Source: Rhodospirillaceae bacterium (GTDB lineage Bacteria; Pseudomonadota; Alphaproteobacteria; UBA7985). Taken from it: 40,297 bases of DNA. The DNA lies in the NCBI GenBank assembly GCA_002700865.1, contig PAFB01000141.1, positions 1-40,297 on the forward strand, read 5' to 3'. A model generated the notes under the pieces. The model saw only the letters and a program-made list of their open reading frames with translations, was not told the DNA's origin and searched no databases. Below, in pieces: positions 1 to 8,567 of this stretch (positions within the stretch are counted from its first letter, which is position 1; every line of letters starts with the position of its first letter). The position numbers were made by a program, and so were the translations under genes.

Positions 1-581
1 ACTTGGATGAAGCCCAATTTCAAAAAATATTGTTTAAACAAGTCAAAAAAACCCACCCAGCAAAGGTCGTCGTTGACTCATCTAAATCGTACTCTCATCT
101 GAAAACCTTGTTTGAGAACGGTGTAGTCGCACCCGAAGAGGTAAAGATTATTTTCGTACAAAAAGACATCAGGGCGTGGGCACATTCGTTTCGCAGACAC
201 AGAACATGGCAAACGGGTAAGACCCCCTCTTACTACCTCGCTTTCCTAGGCTGGGTCGTGAAAATACGCTTTTATAAACTTCGTTTGAGGATGCTCAAGC
301 TCGACCACACCGTCATAAAATACGAAGACCTATGTCAAAATACAAAGCCGACTTTAACGGATGTGTGCGGTTTTTTGGGTCTCGATTTTGAGAATGAAAT
401 GCTCTCGCCTCAACGCGCCGGTACGCATTTTGTGACAGGAAATAAGATGCGGACAGCAGATGTAGACCGTATTGAAATCAAGCTCGATACCAAATGGCAG
501 GATGACCCAAATTGGCGCACGCCCTACGCTCTGTACTGCTTTTTTTACCGCCTGTTTAATATCTTCAAGTCTGTACGATAG
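1..581 (+). CDS. Sulfotransferase family protein, C-terminal part (5' end outside window)
   Basis: The reading frame is open from the window edge, so the N-terminal part, which would carry the PAPS 5'-phosphosulfate loop, is missing. What remains fits the second half of a bacterial sulfotransferase domain: a VVDSSKSYSHL segment near the start, then an IIFVQKDIRAWAHSFRR segment like the 3'-phosphate-binding region of the family, then VIKYEDL and CGFLGLDF near residues 100-125. Such enzymes transfer sulfate from PAPS to a carbohydrate or other acceptor and are often found in surface-polysaccharide loci. The gene ends 15 bp from the convergent next gene. Its base composition looks AT-richer than the rest of the window, as is common for polysaccharide genes. 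The family call is fairly sure; the acceptor is unknown. Confidence 0.7.
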   Translation, partial: LDEAQFQKILFKQVKKTHPAKVVVDSSKSYSHLKTLFENGVVAPEEVKIIFVQKDIRAWAHSFRRHRTWQTGKTPSYYLAFLGWVVKIRFYKLRLRMLKLDHTVIKYEDLCQNTKPTLTDVCGFLGLDFENEMLSPQRAGTHFVTGNKMRTADVDRIEIKLDTKWQDDPNWRTPYALYCFFYRLFNIFKSVR

Positions 582-595
582 CAGCGATGGGGCCG

Positions 596-1582
596 CTATG
601 GGAAATCGAGTGAGATTGATGCGGTATCAGTGAGGCCATTTCCATCAGAAACGGTTATTTCCCAAGTCCAGGTATCAGAAGCAAGAAGACTGCTTGAAAT
701 ACCGTCGTACCAATTTTGAATTTCATCGGACCAAATGAAGTAGGCCGATCCTGCATCGCTCCAGTAAATGTCGAACTCAGCGAGCAACTCAGACGGTGAG
801 TCATAGTCACTGTCATACCCTGTGTAGTCGGTGGAACTGACCCCCGTCAGTGCCCATACCAAAGCGTCACCATCAACATCAGTTGCACGAGCATAAGGCC
901 ACACGGATGGTTCGCTACTCGGCATCACCTGTCCTGCCGCATTTAAGAATGGACCGCTTGTATCAAAATCGGATGACCAAGCATTTCCAAATACATCACG
1001 ACCCATTCTGCCAATCGCATCGGCCTCCAAAATTTCAGGTGCTTGGTTCGACAGGCTTGGTGGGGCGCTTTCCTCAATGCTGCCTTGGTCCTCTCCAAGG
1101 TCATCGCTCCGGGTTAGCTTGCTGAGCAGAACCATCCCCAGTGGTGTTATGGCAACCAACGAGCCAAGGGAAAAATCAGCATTCTCTTCATCAGGTAACT
1201 GCGCAACTTCATGCGTCTGCAACTCAAGCTGCTCAGACAGGCGTGGCGCTTGGCCCTCAGTGATCGACAGGGTCTGGGCCGGTGTGGCTTCAGCAACGGT
1301 GCCATCAATCGTAGTGATCGGGGTCAGGTCGGAAAGCCACTGGGCTCGCACCGATCCCATCAATGGCAGGCTGGAGATCGAGGCCTGGGCCAACTCGTCG
1401 GTAATGAGCAACAGGCCGTTTTCCATCAACGCGTAGTGTTCGGGCAGGAGCGTCATCGGCGAGGCCGTCTCATCGCCGACTGCTTGAGCCAGCTCAGACC
1501 CACCCACAGCACCTGCTGCGAGACCAAAGAAAGAAGCAAACGATCGTATCGACTTGCGTGGTGGCTGTTGCACGATAGGCAT
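596..1582 (-). CDS. Hypothetical protein with a C-terminal cadherin/Ig-like repeat
   Basis: A 328-residue protein. An N-terminal basic patch is followed by a weakly hydrophobic Ala/Gly stretch (about residues 14-35). A second hydrophobic stretch (LVAITPLGMVLLSKL) lies near residue 145. The last 120 residues resemble one VCBS/cadherin-like repeat: an NQAPEI start, an ATDVDGDALVWALTG calcium-binding-type DxDGD segment, and a WEITVSDGNGLTDTASISL ending. Repeats of this kind occur in large secreted adhesins, so this could be a small surface protein or a remnant of a larger one. The acidic, Ser-rich composition suits export. No clear Shine-Dalgarno sequence was seen before the start, so the start is uncertain. 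No enzymatic function is suggested. Confidence 0.6.
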   Translation of the reverse strand: MPIVQQPPRKSIRSFASFFGLAAGAVGGSELAQAVGDETASPMTLLPEHYALMENGLLLITDELAQASISSLPLMGSVRAQWLSDLTPITTIDGTVAEATPAQTLSITEGQAPRLSEQLELQTHEVAQLPDEENADFSLGSLVAITPLGMVLLSKLTRSDDLGEDQGSIEESAPPSLSNQAPEILEADAIGRMGRDVFGNAWSSDFDTSGPFLNAAGQVMPSSEPSVWPYARATDVDGDALVWALTGVSSTDYTGYDSDYDSPSELLAEFDIYWSDAGSAYFIWSDEIQNWYDGISSSLLASDTWTWEITVSDGNGLTDTASISLDFP

Positions 1583-1888
1583 CCCTGGGGACGGCTCCGG
1601 ACAGAACTCTGCAGGGTGGTTGAAGGTTTAATTTGCCAGCCACAGGCACGCAAACCGGATGGGTTTCTGTGAGGTAAGAATCTCGGTTTGGTCACGGCAT
1701 CTATCTGAAAAGAAAAACCATTCTTGGTGTTTTCTCTCTTTGGTTGATATCGTTACGATTATGCGAACTCGTTTGCGGTAAAGACAACCGTACTGTGCTG
1801 GGTTTCCTCACCCAATCAAACATGACTCAAACATGAACCACTGTTTCAACGATGGTCCAGACCCGGACAATCAAGAGCCGAAAGTGCT
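1583..1888. other. Intergenic stretch without recognised gene
   Basis: About 300 bp between the start of the cadherin-like protein gene and the end of the PaiB-like gene. It is AT-rich around positions 1700-1800 and probably holds the promoter of the minus-strand gene ending at 596. I saw no convincing hairpin, repeat or small ORF. Confidence 0.5.
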
Positions 1889-2515
1889 CTATTCCTCGGA
1901 GATCGTCCCCCGCATGAAGTCGGCCAGGGCCTTGGTATCGAGACCAGTGGGTGAGTTTTCAACCGCGGCCGCAGCGTTAAGCCGGGACTCTGGCGGCTGG
2001 GTTTGATCAAGTTTCCACGTTCCTTCGACCGCTTCGATCTGGAAGCGGTAGGGAACAATTTGGGCCATCAGGCCGTCCATGGGCTTATCTTTGATATCTT
2101 CACTGCGCCATGGGGATTTGCCGTTCACTCTCATCTCAAATTCTGTCGTGAGTTCACTCACGATCCTGCGTAATTCTTGACGGTCTTGCAGGACCACAGT
2201 CCCCTTGATGTGGACAGCCACATAGTTCCACGTCGGACCCTGATGGGGCGCTTGATACCAATCGGGTGAGACATAGCCGTGGGGCCCCTGAATCACGAGG
2301 GTCGCTGTCGTCTTCACGAGGCCGGTGGAAACAATCGCGTTGTTCTGCGCGAGGTGCAGGTCGAACTCGTCGCTTTCGGGATTGAGATGGAAAGGCAGAT
2401 GGCTCACCAGCGTTTCACCTTCAAACGGAACGCACAGCATGCCAAAGCCTGTCTGAGCGGCAAAACGCAGATTTGTATCCCTCGTTGCCTGACGAAATGC
2501 AGGATGCGGGTGCAT
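1889..2515 (-). CDS. PaiB-like FMN-binding protein
   Basis: A 208-residue protein of the FMN-binding split-barrel PaiB family (named for a Bacillus negative regulator of sporulation and protease genes; most members are uncharacterised flavin-binding proteins). The start chosen is the ATG at 2515: the peptide MHPHPAFRQ matches the usual PaiB N-terminus, and an AAGGA ribosome site lies about 9 bases upstream. A longer open frame to 2596 adds a low-complexity extension that does not fit the family. Typical blocks follow: GFGMLCVPFEGETLVSHLPFHL (about 20-40), a VQGPHGYVSPDWY-like segment (here IQGPHGYVSPDWY, about 80), and PTWNYVAVHIKG (about 100). It is divergent from marR, with a MarR-type inverted repeat in between. 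Confidence 0.8.
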   Translation of the reverse strand: MHPHPAFRQATRDTNLRFAAQTGFGMLCVPFEGETLVSHLPFHLNPESDEFDLHLAQNNAIVSTGLVKTTATLVIQGPHGYVSPDWYQAPHQGPTWNYVAVHIKGTVVLQDRQELRRIVSELTTEFEMRVNGKSPWRSEDIKDKPMDGLMAQIVPYRFQIEAVEGTWKLDQTQPPESRLNAAAAVENSPTGLDTKALADFMRGTISEE

Positions 2516-2713
2516 GGCAATTGATCCTTCCAGAACCGCAAAAACCAACTTTGACTGATGGTTTTGCCGTTGTTGGGTCGATGAGGATTTCTTCAATCTT
2601 TAGGGCCGAACCAGGGGGGAAGTATGCCCTGACAAAATCCTCGGCATCAAGCCACACGGTCTTTGTTGCCAGCACCCGGGAGGTCGCGGTTCAATCCTGA
2701 CCGCGCGTCAGAT

Positions 2714-2733
2714 TTATATGATTGAACATATAT
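2714..2733. promoter_or_regulatory. Inverted repeat, probable MarR operator (site 1)
   Basis: TTATATG-N6-CATATAT, an inverted repeat with one mismatch in 7-bp arms, about 50 bp before the marR start. The same structure, perfect, occurs at 8018-8037 before the alkylsulfatase gene. MarR proteins usually bind short AT-rich inverted repeats and repress their own gene, so autoregulation is likely. It also lies in the divergent region upstream of the PaiB-like gene. Confidence 0.6.
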
Positions 2734-2781
2734 GTGAAATCATGTTACCCCGACACGCATTCCGCGGAGCGTCGCAAACCC

Positions 2782-3261
2782 ATGAAATTCCACAACATCG
2801 ACAGCGAAACTTTACCGCAAAGCGCCAGCTTTCTGGTCAAGATCATCCATCGAATGAGCACGCTTTTGACGCGCGCTACGACGGCCGAATTTGCGTCTGT
2901 GACCATGTTCAATATCGTTGAATGGCGCGTGGTTTCGCTGCTCTATGCCTTCGGAAACTCCCGGCAGAAGGATTTGGTCGACTTCAGCTTAGCGGATCAG
3001 GCACAGACCAGCCGTGGCCTCGCTGATCTTGAACGCAGCGGGATGGTGCGATCCCTGCCCAGCGGCGACGACCGCCGGGTTAAGAACTTCGAGCTGACTG
3101 AAGAGGGTCGACACGAGGTTGAAGCCGCGCTGCCTGCCATCGTTTCCTACTTCAGCCAGATAGACCAGTCGTTAACCGAGGCGGAAAAAGCAACGCTGAT
3201 TGCCCTGCTCGACCGCATTCTCGATTCCGCAACAAGCAATCGCCAGCCGCCAGAGGGCTAA
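2782..3261 (+). CDS. MarR family transcriptional regulator
   Basis: A 159-residue winged-helix regulator. The start at 2782 is preferred over the upstream ATG at 2722 because the upstream extension overlaps the putative operator and reads as non-protein; a GGAG lies about 12 bases upstream. The MarR core is clear: EWRVVSLLYAFG (helix 2), RQKDLVDFSLADQAQTSRGLADLERSGMV (recognition helix region, about residues 70-100), then the wing SGDDRRVKNFELTEEGR with its DDRR signature. The DUF3179 gene follows 23 bp downstream and is almost certainly cotranscribed. Probable targets are its own promoter and that of the alkylsulfatase-GMC pair, which share an operator. The effector may be a fatty alcohol, alkyl sulfate or related amphiphile; that is inference. 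Confidence 0.85.
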   Translation: MKFHNIDSETLPQSASFLVKIIHRMSTLLTRATTAEFASVTMFNIVEWRVVSLLYAFGNSRQKDLVDFSLADQAQTSRGLADLERSGMVRSLPSGDDRRVKNFELTEEGRHEVEAALPAIVSYFSQIDQSLTEAEKATLIALLDRILDSATSNRQPPEG

Positions 3262-3284
3262 GGCATTTTCAAAAGGAGGGACGC

Positions 3285-4460
3285 ATGCTGCTTACCGTTT
3301 ATTTTATTGTTCTCATCGGACTTGTTTTGGCGGAGTTGACCAAGGGCCTGAGCGCAAACGGCACCCCTCCCATCCTGCAGAAACTGCCCGGCCAGATGCA
3401 CCTTGCCCGCTTCATGTGGTCAAACATCATGCTGATCCGGGTGGTGCTGATCATTGCACTGGTTGCGATGGTGGTTCTGGCCTCAGGCAACGCACGGTGG
3501 GTCATGATCGGCGGCGCTGTGCCCCTTGGCCTGGCTTGGTTCGGTGTCTTCTGGATCTTTGAGAAACTCTGGAACGGGCGGGTCAAATTCCCCGCAATCA
3601 CCCAAAAGGTGTTTGCCACAGCCACGGAAAACGAGCTTGATCTCGATCTGCAGGTGATCGGTGTGGACCACGGCGGCGAGCAAAAGGCTTTTCCCGTCAA
3701 CATGATCACATTCCACCACCAAATCGTCGATCAGGTTGCCGACTTGCCGGTCTGGGTGACGTACTGTGGTCTGTGCCGCAGTGGCCGGGTCTACGACAGC
3801 ACCGTCGATGGTCAGGCACTCGACTTCAAGCTGATCGGTGCGATTTCTTTCAACGCCACCTTTAAGGACAACCAGACCGGTACATGGTGGCGGCAGGAAA
3901 CCGGCGAGGCCGCGAAGGGCAAGCTGGCGGGCCGGGTTCTGGAAGACGTGGCATCCGAGCAGATGACGCTGGGCAACTGGCTCGAGAAGTACCCTTCGAG
4001 CCTGGTTCTGCAGTACGACCCCGCGTTCACCCGGCGCTACAACTTCATCAACAAACTGCACCGGTTTGAAGCGACCAAGCCAGCCTGGCACATGCAGGAA
4101 ACACCGGCGCTGGTCATCGGTGTTGAGAGCAAAGGCACCGCTCGCGGCTACGACTGGGAGCAGCTCAAGTCGCGCGGGATGGTCAATGATGACCTCGGCG
4201 GTGCAAAAATCGTTGTGACCACTGACCCGGAACGGACATCGGCGGCGGCCTATTTGCGAGATGTTGACGGCGAGGCTCTGGACTTCAAGCCCAGCGAAGA
4301 CGGCATGATCGACGAACAGACCGGCTCGACTTGGAACTGGTTCGGCACGTGCCTCGCGGGCAAGATGAAGGGTAAACAGCTCACCCAGTTGCAGAGCTAC
4401 CAGCAATACATTCGCTCGTGGATCACCTTCCACCCTGAAACCAGCTTCTACGACTTCTAA
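3285..4460 (+). CDS. DUF3179 domain-containing membrane protein (copy A)
   Basis: A 391-residue protein with an AAAAGGAGGG ribosome site just before its ATG. Three hydrophobic segments come first (about residues 3-20, 48-67 and 72-92), followed by the DUF3179 domain (about 110-390), whose function is unknown. Conserved features seen are a TYCGLCRSGRVYD motif with a CxxC pair (about 163-175), SFNATFKD plus TGTWWRQETGEAAKG (about 192-215), EQMTLGNWLEKYP (about 229) and a C-terminal YQQYIRSWITFHPET. It belongs to the marR operon. A close paralogue lies at 14046-15218, and the two match along their whole length. The CxxC pair hints at metal or redox chemistry at the membrane, but that is speculation. 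Confidence 0.85.
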   Translation: MLLTVYFIVLIGLVLAELTKGLSANGTPPILQKLPGQMHLARFMWSNIMLIRVVLIIALVAMVVLASGNARWVMIGGAVPLGLAWFGVFWIFEKLWNGRVKFPAITQKVFATATENELDLDLQVIGVDHGGEQKAFPVNMITFHHQIVDQVADLPVWVTYCGLCRSGRVYDSTVDGQALDFKLIGAISFNATFKDNQTGTWWRQETGEAAKGKLAGRVLEDVASEQMTLGNWLEKYPSSLVLQYDPAFTRRYNFINKLHRFEATKPAWHMQETPALVIGVESKGTARGYDWEQLKSRGMVNDDLGGAKIVVTTDPERTSAAAYLRDVDGEALDFKPSEDGMIDEQTGSTWNWFGTCLAGKMKGKQLTQLQSYQQYIRSWITFHPETSFYDF

Positions 4461-4474
4461 GCCGCTATCCTGAC

Positions 4475-4509
4475 CGCGCTGACCGCCCACACCTTCCGCG
4501 GTCAGCGCG
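4475..4509. terminator. Hairpin between convergent genes (DUF3179 A and GMC A)
   Basis: A perfect 12-bp inverted repeat (CGCGCTGACCGC / GCGGTCAGCGCG, 11-nt loop) lies between the two stop codons; the right arm includes the GMC stop. GC-rich and placed tail-to-tail, it could stop transcription from both sides. There is no T-tract, so strictly intrinsic termination is not certain. Confidence 0.55.
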
Positions 4510-6118
4510 CACCGGCGTCTGCGAGGATAAGGTCAGCGCACTGGTCGGCGATCATCATGGTTGGAGCGCCGGTGTTGCCCGACACCAGCGCCGGCATGAC
4601 CGAGCAATCGGCAACTCGGAGCCCGTCGATGCCACGGACCCGCAACTGCGGATCAAGCACAGCCTTGCTGTCTCCCCCCATGCGGCACGTCCCCGAGGGG
4701 TGGTAGATCGTCCGCGCCTGTTCCCGGATTGCGTCGTCAAGGTTGTTAGAACCCTGCGCCACGCTGATCCCTGGGCCGGGCCATACCTCCTCTGCCACCA
4801 ACTCACGCATTTCAGCCTGATTAAGGATATCACGCGCCAGCCGCACACCGCGGCGCAAGACCTCAAGGTCTTCCGCGTGCCCCAGCGCCTCTGCTTGAAA
4901 CCGCAGGGAGTCACGGGGGTTGGATGATCTCAGCCCCAGCCGCCCCCGGCTCTTGGGTCGCATAGTCATAGGGTGAATTTGCAGCGCGTGAAAGTCCAGC
5001 GGCGGCATGCCCGGCCGACCCGGCGCAAACGGGGCAATATTGTACTGCACATCCGGACGGCCGCTGCCGCCAGTATCGACACAAGCCCCGCCCTGCAGCA
5101 GGTTGGTCGTCAGCAGGCCACGCCGCCGCAGGACATAGTTCAGGCCATGGCCCAAGGCCTTCAATCCTTTATCAGCGCCGTGCAGGCCGACGCTGTCTTT
5201 CATGCGCGCGGTCAGCGGTGCGCCAACGTGGTCCTGATAGTTGTCGCCGACCGCGGGCGCGTCTTCGATAACGTCGATGCCGTGGCGGTCCAGATGCTGC
5301 TTGGGCCCGATGCCGGAGAGCAGCAGCAGCTTGGGAGACTGAAAGCTCCCTGCGGTCAGCACGATTTCGCGCCGCGCCTTGATGAGCACCGGCGCTCCAT
5401 CGCCGTCAAAAGCCTCAACGGCACAGGCCCGCCGGCCCTCGATCCGCAGTCTTGAAACATCCATCCCGGTTAACAGCGACAGATTTTCCCGACCCAGCGC
5501 AGGCCTAAGAAAACAAGTGGCTGCCGACTGGCGTCGCCCTTTGTGGGCTGTAACCTGATACCACCCGACCCCGTCCTGCCGAGCGCCGTTGAAATCTGTA
5601 TTGAGCGGCAAACCGCAGGCGACAGCTGCGTCAATGATCTGCTGAGTTACCGGATGCTTTGTGCTGGGATCATCAACGATGAGCGGGCCGTTCGCGCCAT
5701 GGAACGGGTCATCGCCGAGGCGGGAATTCCGCTCCTGACGTTTGAACACCGGCAAAACATCGGCGTACCCCCATCCTTGGCAACCAAAGTCGCTCACCCA
5801 GTCGTCGTAGTCGCGGGCCTGACCGCGCATATAGATCATGCCATTGACGGACGTTCCCCCGCCAAGCACTCGGCCTTGCGGCACGACAAAAGCGCGGTTT
5901 TCGAGGGTCAGGTCAGGCTCGGAGGTCTGGGCTTCAACATCCTGGCTCTGGATCGCCTTGAAGAAGGTCGCTGGGATGTGAATCCACGGATTACTGTCCT
6001 TCCGCCCACGCTCGACCAGAGCGACGGAGGCCTCGGTATCCTGCGCGAGCCGGGCCGCCAGAACACAGCCCGCAGCACCGCCGCCAACGATGACAAAATC
6101 GAAGTCGAGGGTCTTCAC
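4502..6118 (-). CDS. GMC family FAD-dependent alcohol oxidoreductase (copy A)
   Basis: A 538-residue glucose-methanol-choline oxidoreductase, the usual length for choline or alkanol dehydrogenase relatives (BetA/AlkJ type). Seen: the FAD-binding Rossmann motif VIVGGGAAGCVLAARL (about 9-24), GRVLGGGTSVNGMIYMRG (about 82-99, the first GMC signature), GSFQSPKLLLLSGIGP (about 257, the second signature), and the catalytic YHPSGTCRMGG His region near the C-terminus followed by NTGAPTMMIAD. It starts with GTG overlapping the TGA of the alkylsulfatase gene (GTGA), so the two are translationally coupled. Context suggests it oxidises the alcohol released from an alkyl sulfate to an aldehyde, passing electrons to a membrane acceptor. 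The exact substrate is inferred. Confidence 0.88.
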   Translation of the reverse strand: MKTLDFDFVIVGGGAAGCVLAARLAQDTEASVALVERGRKDSNPWIHIPATFFKAIQSQDVEAQTSEPDLTLENRAFVVPQGRVLGGGTSVNGMIYMRGQARDYDDWVSDFGCQGWGYADVLPVFKRQERNSRLGDDPFHGANGPLIVDDPSTKHPVTQQIIDAAVACGLPLNTDFNGARQDGVGWYQVTAHKGRRQSAATCFLRPALGRENLSLLTGMDVSRLRIEGRRACAVEAFDGDGAPVLIKARREIVLTAGSFQSPKLLLLSGIGPKQHLDRHGIDVIEDAPAVGDNYQDHVGAPLTARMKDSVGLHGADKGLKALGHGLNYVLRRRGLLTTNLLQGGACVDTGGSGRPDVQYNIAPFAPGRPGMPPLDFHALQIHPMTMRPKSRGRLGLRSSNPRDSLRFQAEALGHAEDLEVLRRGVRLARDILNQAEMRELVAEEVWPGPGISVAQGSNNLDDAIREQARTIYHPSGTCRMGGDSKAVLDPQLRVRGIDGLRVADCSVMPALVSGNTGAPTMMIADQCADLILADAGAR

Positions 6119-7983
6119 GGCGTTGCAATCTCAAACCAAAGGTCAAAGCTGTCGTGCAGCGCTAACCAGCGGTCGAACAGCGCCTCGTCGCCGTCAATAT
6201 GGATCTCGCCGGGCTGACCATTCATGCGCGCCTCCAGCGCTTGCCGGGTTGCCGTGACCGTGACGCCCGGCGGGTCTGCCGGGGTGGCGCCGATGCGCGC
6301 GAACTCGGTCTGCCGTGCCACCGTCACAAGGGCATGGCCCTCCGGCAGTTGGAGCAGCAGGCTGAAGGCCTCACCCCGTGCGCGGTCGGGATTGAGGCGA
6401 ATGGCGTAGGCGTCCAGCCAGTCCTTGAGTGAAAGGGTGGCGGCCAGCTCTGCATTCCGGCCACCGGCAGCAGGCAGCGCCCTGACACCCTGCTCTAGTT
6501 CTTGAGCGCCAGCGAGGCAGATATTGCGCTCGATCCCGCTTTCCGCGCGGTAAGCCATGTTGCGGTAAATTTCACTCAGCAGCGACTTGGCTTCCTGGCT
6601 GGGGTCTCCGGCAAAGACCACATGATTGACCAGCGTTGCCGCCCACTGCAGGTCGTCCTGCTCCACCGCTTCCCGAGCCAGTTCAAGCACCCTTTGCTCG
6701 CCACCCAGCGCCTTAAGATAGCGCTCACCTTCCGCTGCAGGCGACAGCGGATTGAGGTCAACCGGACGGCCATCGAAGGCGCCGTAATACTTCTGATAGA
6801 CCGCGCGGGCGTTGAAAGGGAGCATCCCATAGTAGCCCCGAACATGCAGCGCCTCACAGGCGAAATCCGGTTCCTGCAGGGCTTGTCCAACCTCCTTGAT
6901 GGTCATGCCATGGTTGGCCAAACGCAGGGTTTGGTCATGGATATATTTGTAGATATCCCGCTGTTCCAACATGAATTCTTGCACCAACTCCCGTCCCCAG
7001 ACCGGCCAGTTGTGTGAATTGATCAGGACCTGTGTGCGGTCTCCGAACCGGACGAGCGCTTCGTCGATTACCCGCGCCCACAGCCGAGCATCGCGTACTT
7101 CCGCACCCCTTGGGGTCAGCAGGTTGTGCTGGGTCTGCGTGCAAACCTCGGCCATGCACAGCACGCCTTGCTCGGGCAGGAAAAAGGTAAACTCTGCAGG
7201 GGCCTCTGTGCCGGAGCCCATCAGGAACTCGAAGGCGACACCATCGATATGGACCGAAGGCTCGTTCTCACCGATTTCCCGCGTCGGCTCACGGAAACCG
7301 CGATAGCCGCGCGCCACCGTTTTACCAATGCCACCGTCGACCAGCCCCTCGGGTCCAAATGGCAGGGCAAGGCCAAACTGGTCGATGGCTCGCCGCGAGG
7401 TGTGATTGCCGCCAAGCACACCTTCAGCCGCGGCGTAGTTCATGAATTCCTCGGGCACGTAAATCGGAATGTCGTCCCCCTCGCCCACAACGCCGCCCAA
7501 ACCACCGAAATGATCCGCGTGCGTGTGCGTCACCAGAACCGCGCTCACCGGCCTGTGGCCCAAGGTGTCGTTGACCAGCTTGAGCGAGGCTTGAGCGGTT
7601 TCCCGAGTCAGTAGCGGATCAACGATGATCCAACCGCTGGCACCCGCAATGATGCTCATATTGGCATAGTCGGCAGCCCGCACCTGCCAAACACCGTCCG
7701 TGACTTCGAACAACCCACTGATCGCATTCAACTGCGCGTGGCGCCAAAGCGAGGGGTTTACGGTCTCGGGGCAGTCTTCCTGCAAGAACGAAAACCAGGC
7801 CGGGTCCCACGCCTTGCCACCATCTGCGCGACCGATCCCACCTGCGGGTAAATCCGCGATCTTGCCCCGCTCTGCAGCCTCAGAAATGGTCGGATTATCG
7901 AGGTTCAAACGCTTTCGAACCCGAGCGTTGAACTGCCGGGTCGAACTGTACACGCGTGTCGTCAATTGCTTTACTTTCCCCAC
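6115..7983 (-). CDS. SdsA-type alkyl sulfatase, metallo-beta-lactamase fold
   Basis: A 622-residue protein with the architecture of SdsA1-type alkylsulfatases: an MBL domain (about residues 95-350), an alkyl-sulfatase dimerisation domain (about 380-500) and a C-terminal SCP2-like domain. The zinc motif THTHADHFGG is intact (about 151-160). The two further metal-binding Glu residues fit GTEAPAEF and AEVCTQTQHN, and the late His motif reads NSHNWPVWG where relatives usually have SHHWPxWG. These enzymes hydrolyse alkyl sulfate to alcohol plus sulfate. No Sec signal peptide is obvious. The annotated start is GTG with a weak ribosome site; a TTG six codons later, after GGGGAAAG, is possible. It is the first gene of a two-gene operon with the GMC oxidoreductase and has a MarR-type operator 35 bp upstream. 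Confidence 0.88.
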   Translation of the reverse strand: MGKVKQLTTRVYSSTRQFNARVRKRLNLDNPTISEAAERGKIADLPAGGIGRADGGKAWDPAWFSFLQEDCPETVNPSLWRHAQLNAISGLFEVTDGVWQVRAADYANMSIIAGASGWIIVDPLLTRETAQASLKLVNDTLGHRPVSAVLVTHTHADHFGGLGGVVGEGDDIPIYVPEEFMNYAAAEGVLGGNHTSRRAIDQFGLALPFGPEGLVDGGIGKTVARGYRGFREPTREIGENEPSVHIDGVAFEFLMGSGTEAPAEFTFFLPEQGVLCMAEVCTQTQHNLLTPRGAEVRDARLWARVIDEALVRFGDRTQVLINSHNWPVWGRELVQEFMLEQRDIYKYIHDQTLRLANHGMTIKEVGQALQEPDFACEALHVRGYYGMLPFNARAVYQKYYGAFDGRPVDLNPLSPAAEGERYLKALGGEQRVLELAREAVEQDDLQWAATLVNHVVFAGDPSQEAKSLLSEIYRNMAYRAESGIERNICLAGAQELEQGVRALPAAGGRNAELAATLSLKDWLDAYAIRLNPDRARGEAFSLLLQLPEGHALVTVARQTEFARIGATPADPPGVTVTATRQALEARMNGQPGEIHIDGDEALFDRWLALHDSFDLWFEIATP

Positions 7984-8017
7984 CAGAACTTATTGCCAAA
8001 AATTACCATGACGGGAC

Positions 8018-8037
8018 ATATATGCCTATTCATATAT
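8018..8037. promoter_or_regulatory. Perfect inverted repeat, probable MarR operator (site 2)
   Basis: ATATATG-CCTATT-CATATAT has perfect 7-bp arms and a 6-bp spacer and starts 35 bp upstream of the alkylsulfatase GTG. Arms and spacer length match the site before marR (2714-2733), which ties the two transcription units together. Confidence 0.65.
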
Positions 8038-8177
8038 CCCGGAACGGTGACGGCTTCAGGTCGGTTTAACCCGGCTGGCCCCTCGGTCTGACCGGCGCAT
8101 GGGCCTTTAGCCCTTGGTCTGGGCACGAACCTGAGTCACTGTGGAGCTCACTGTTTTTCAAGGAGAGGAATGCCGCA

Positions 8178-8567
8178 ATGATTGGTTATCTTATGGTCGG
8201 TACAAACGACTTGGCTCGGTCCTTAAGCTTTTACGATGCTGTATTCGCGCCGCTTGGTTATCAGAAAGTCAAAACCAAGGAGCGTTACGTGGCCTATGGC
8301 AACCCTGAAACCGGCGGTCGTTCTGAGTTCTATGTCACCGGTCCCTTTGACAAAAAACCCGCAACGGCTGGAAACGGCACGATGGTCGCGCTGCCAGTGC
8401 CAACGCTTCAGATACTGCACGATATCTACGAGATCGCAGGAAACAGTGGTGGCCTTCAGGATGGCGCTCCCGGCCCCCGAGTGGCAAACAGCCCCACGCA
8501 CTACGCCTATGTCAGAGACCCGGAAGGTAACAAGCTGGCTTTCTACTGTGACGATCCAACGGCCTGA
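8178..8567 (+). CDS. VOC family (glyoxalase/bleomycin-resistance fold) protein
   Basis: A 129-residue protein, the normal length for a single VOC-fold subunit. It starts with MIGYLMVGTNDLARSLSFYD and ends with HYAYVRDPEGNKLAFYC, both typical of small bacterial glyoxalase-like dioxygenase-fold proteins. The metal-ligand positions are only partly recognisable (a Glu in RSEFYV and a late His/Tyr in THYAYV). An AAGGAGAGGA ribosome site precedes the ATG. It is transcribed away from the alkylsulfatase gene and convergent with the LysR gene. The substrate is unknown; members include isomerases, lyases, dioxygenases and resistance proteins. Confidence 0.8.
   Translation: MIGYLMVGTNDLARSLSFYDAVFAPLGYQKVKTKERYVAYGNPETGGRSEFYVTGPFDKKPATAGNGTMVALPVPTLQILHDIYEIAGNSGGLQDGAPGPRVANSPTHYAYVRDPEGNKLAFYCDDPTA

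Noticed and set aside
3483-4490. Long open frame opposite the DUF3179 copy A gene (335 codons)
   Set aside because: It is a shadow in the antisense strand of a clearly conserved gene with a strong ribosome site; GC-rich coding DNA often leaves such frames open.
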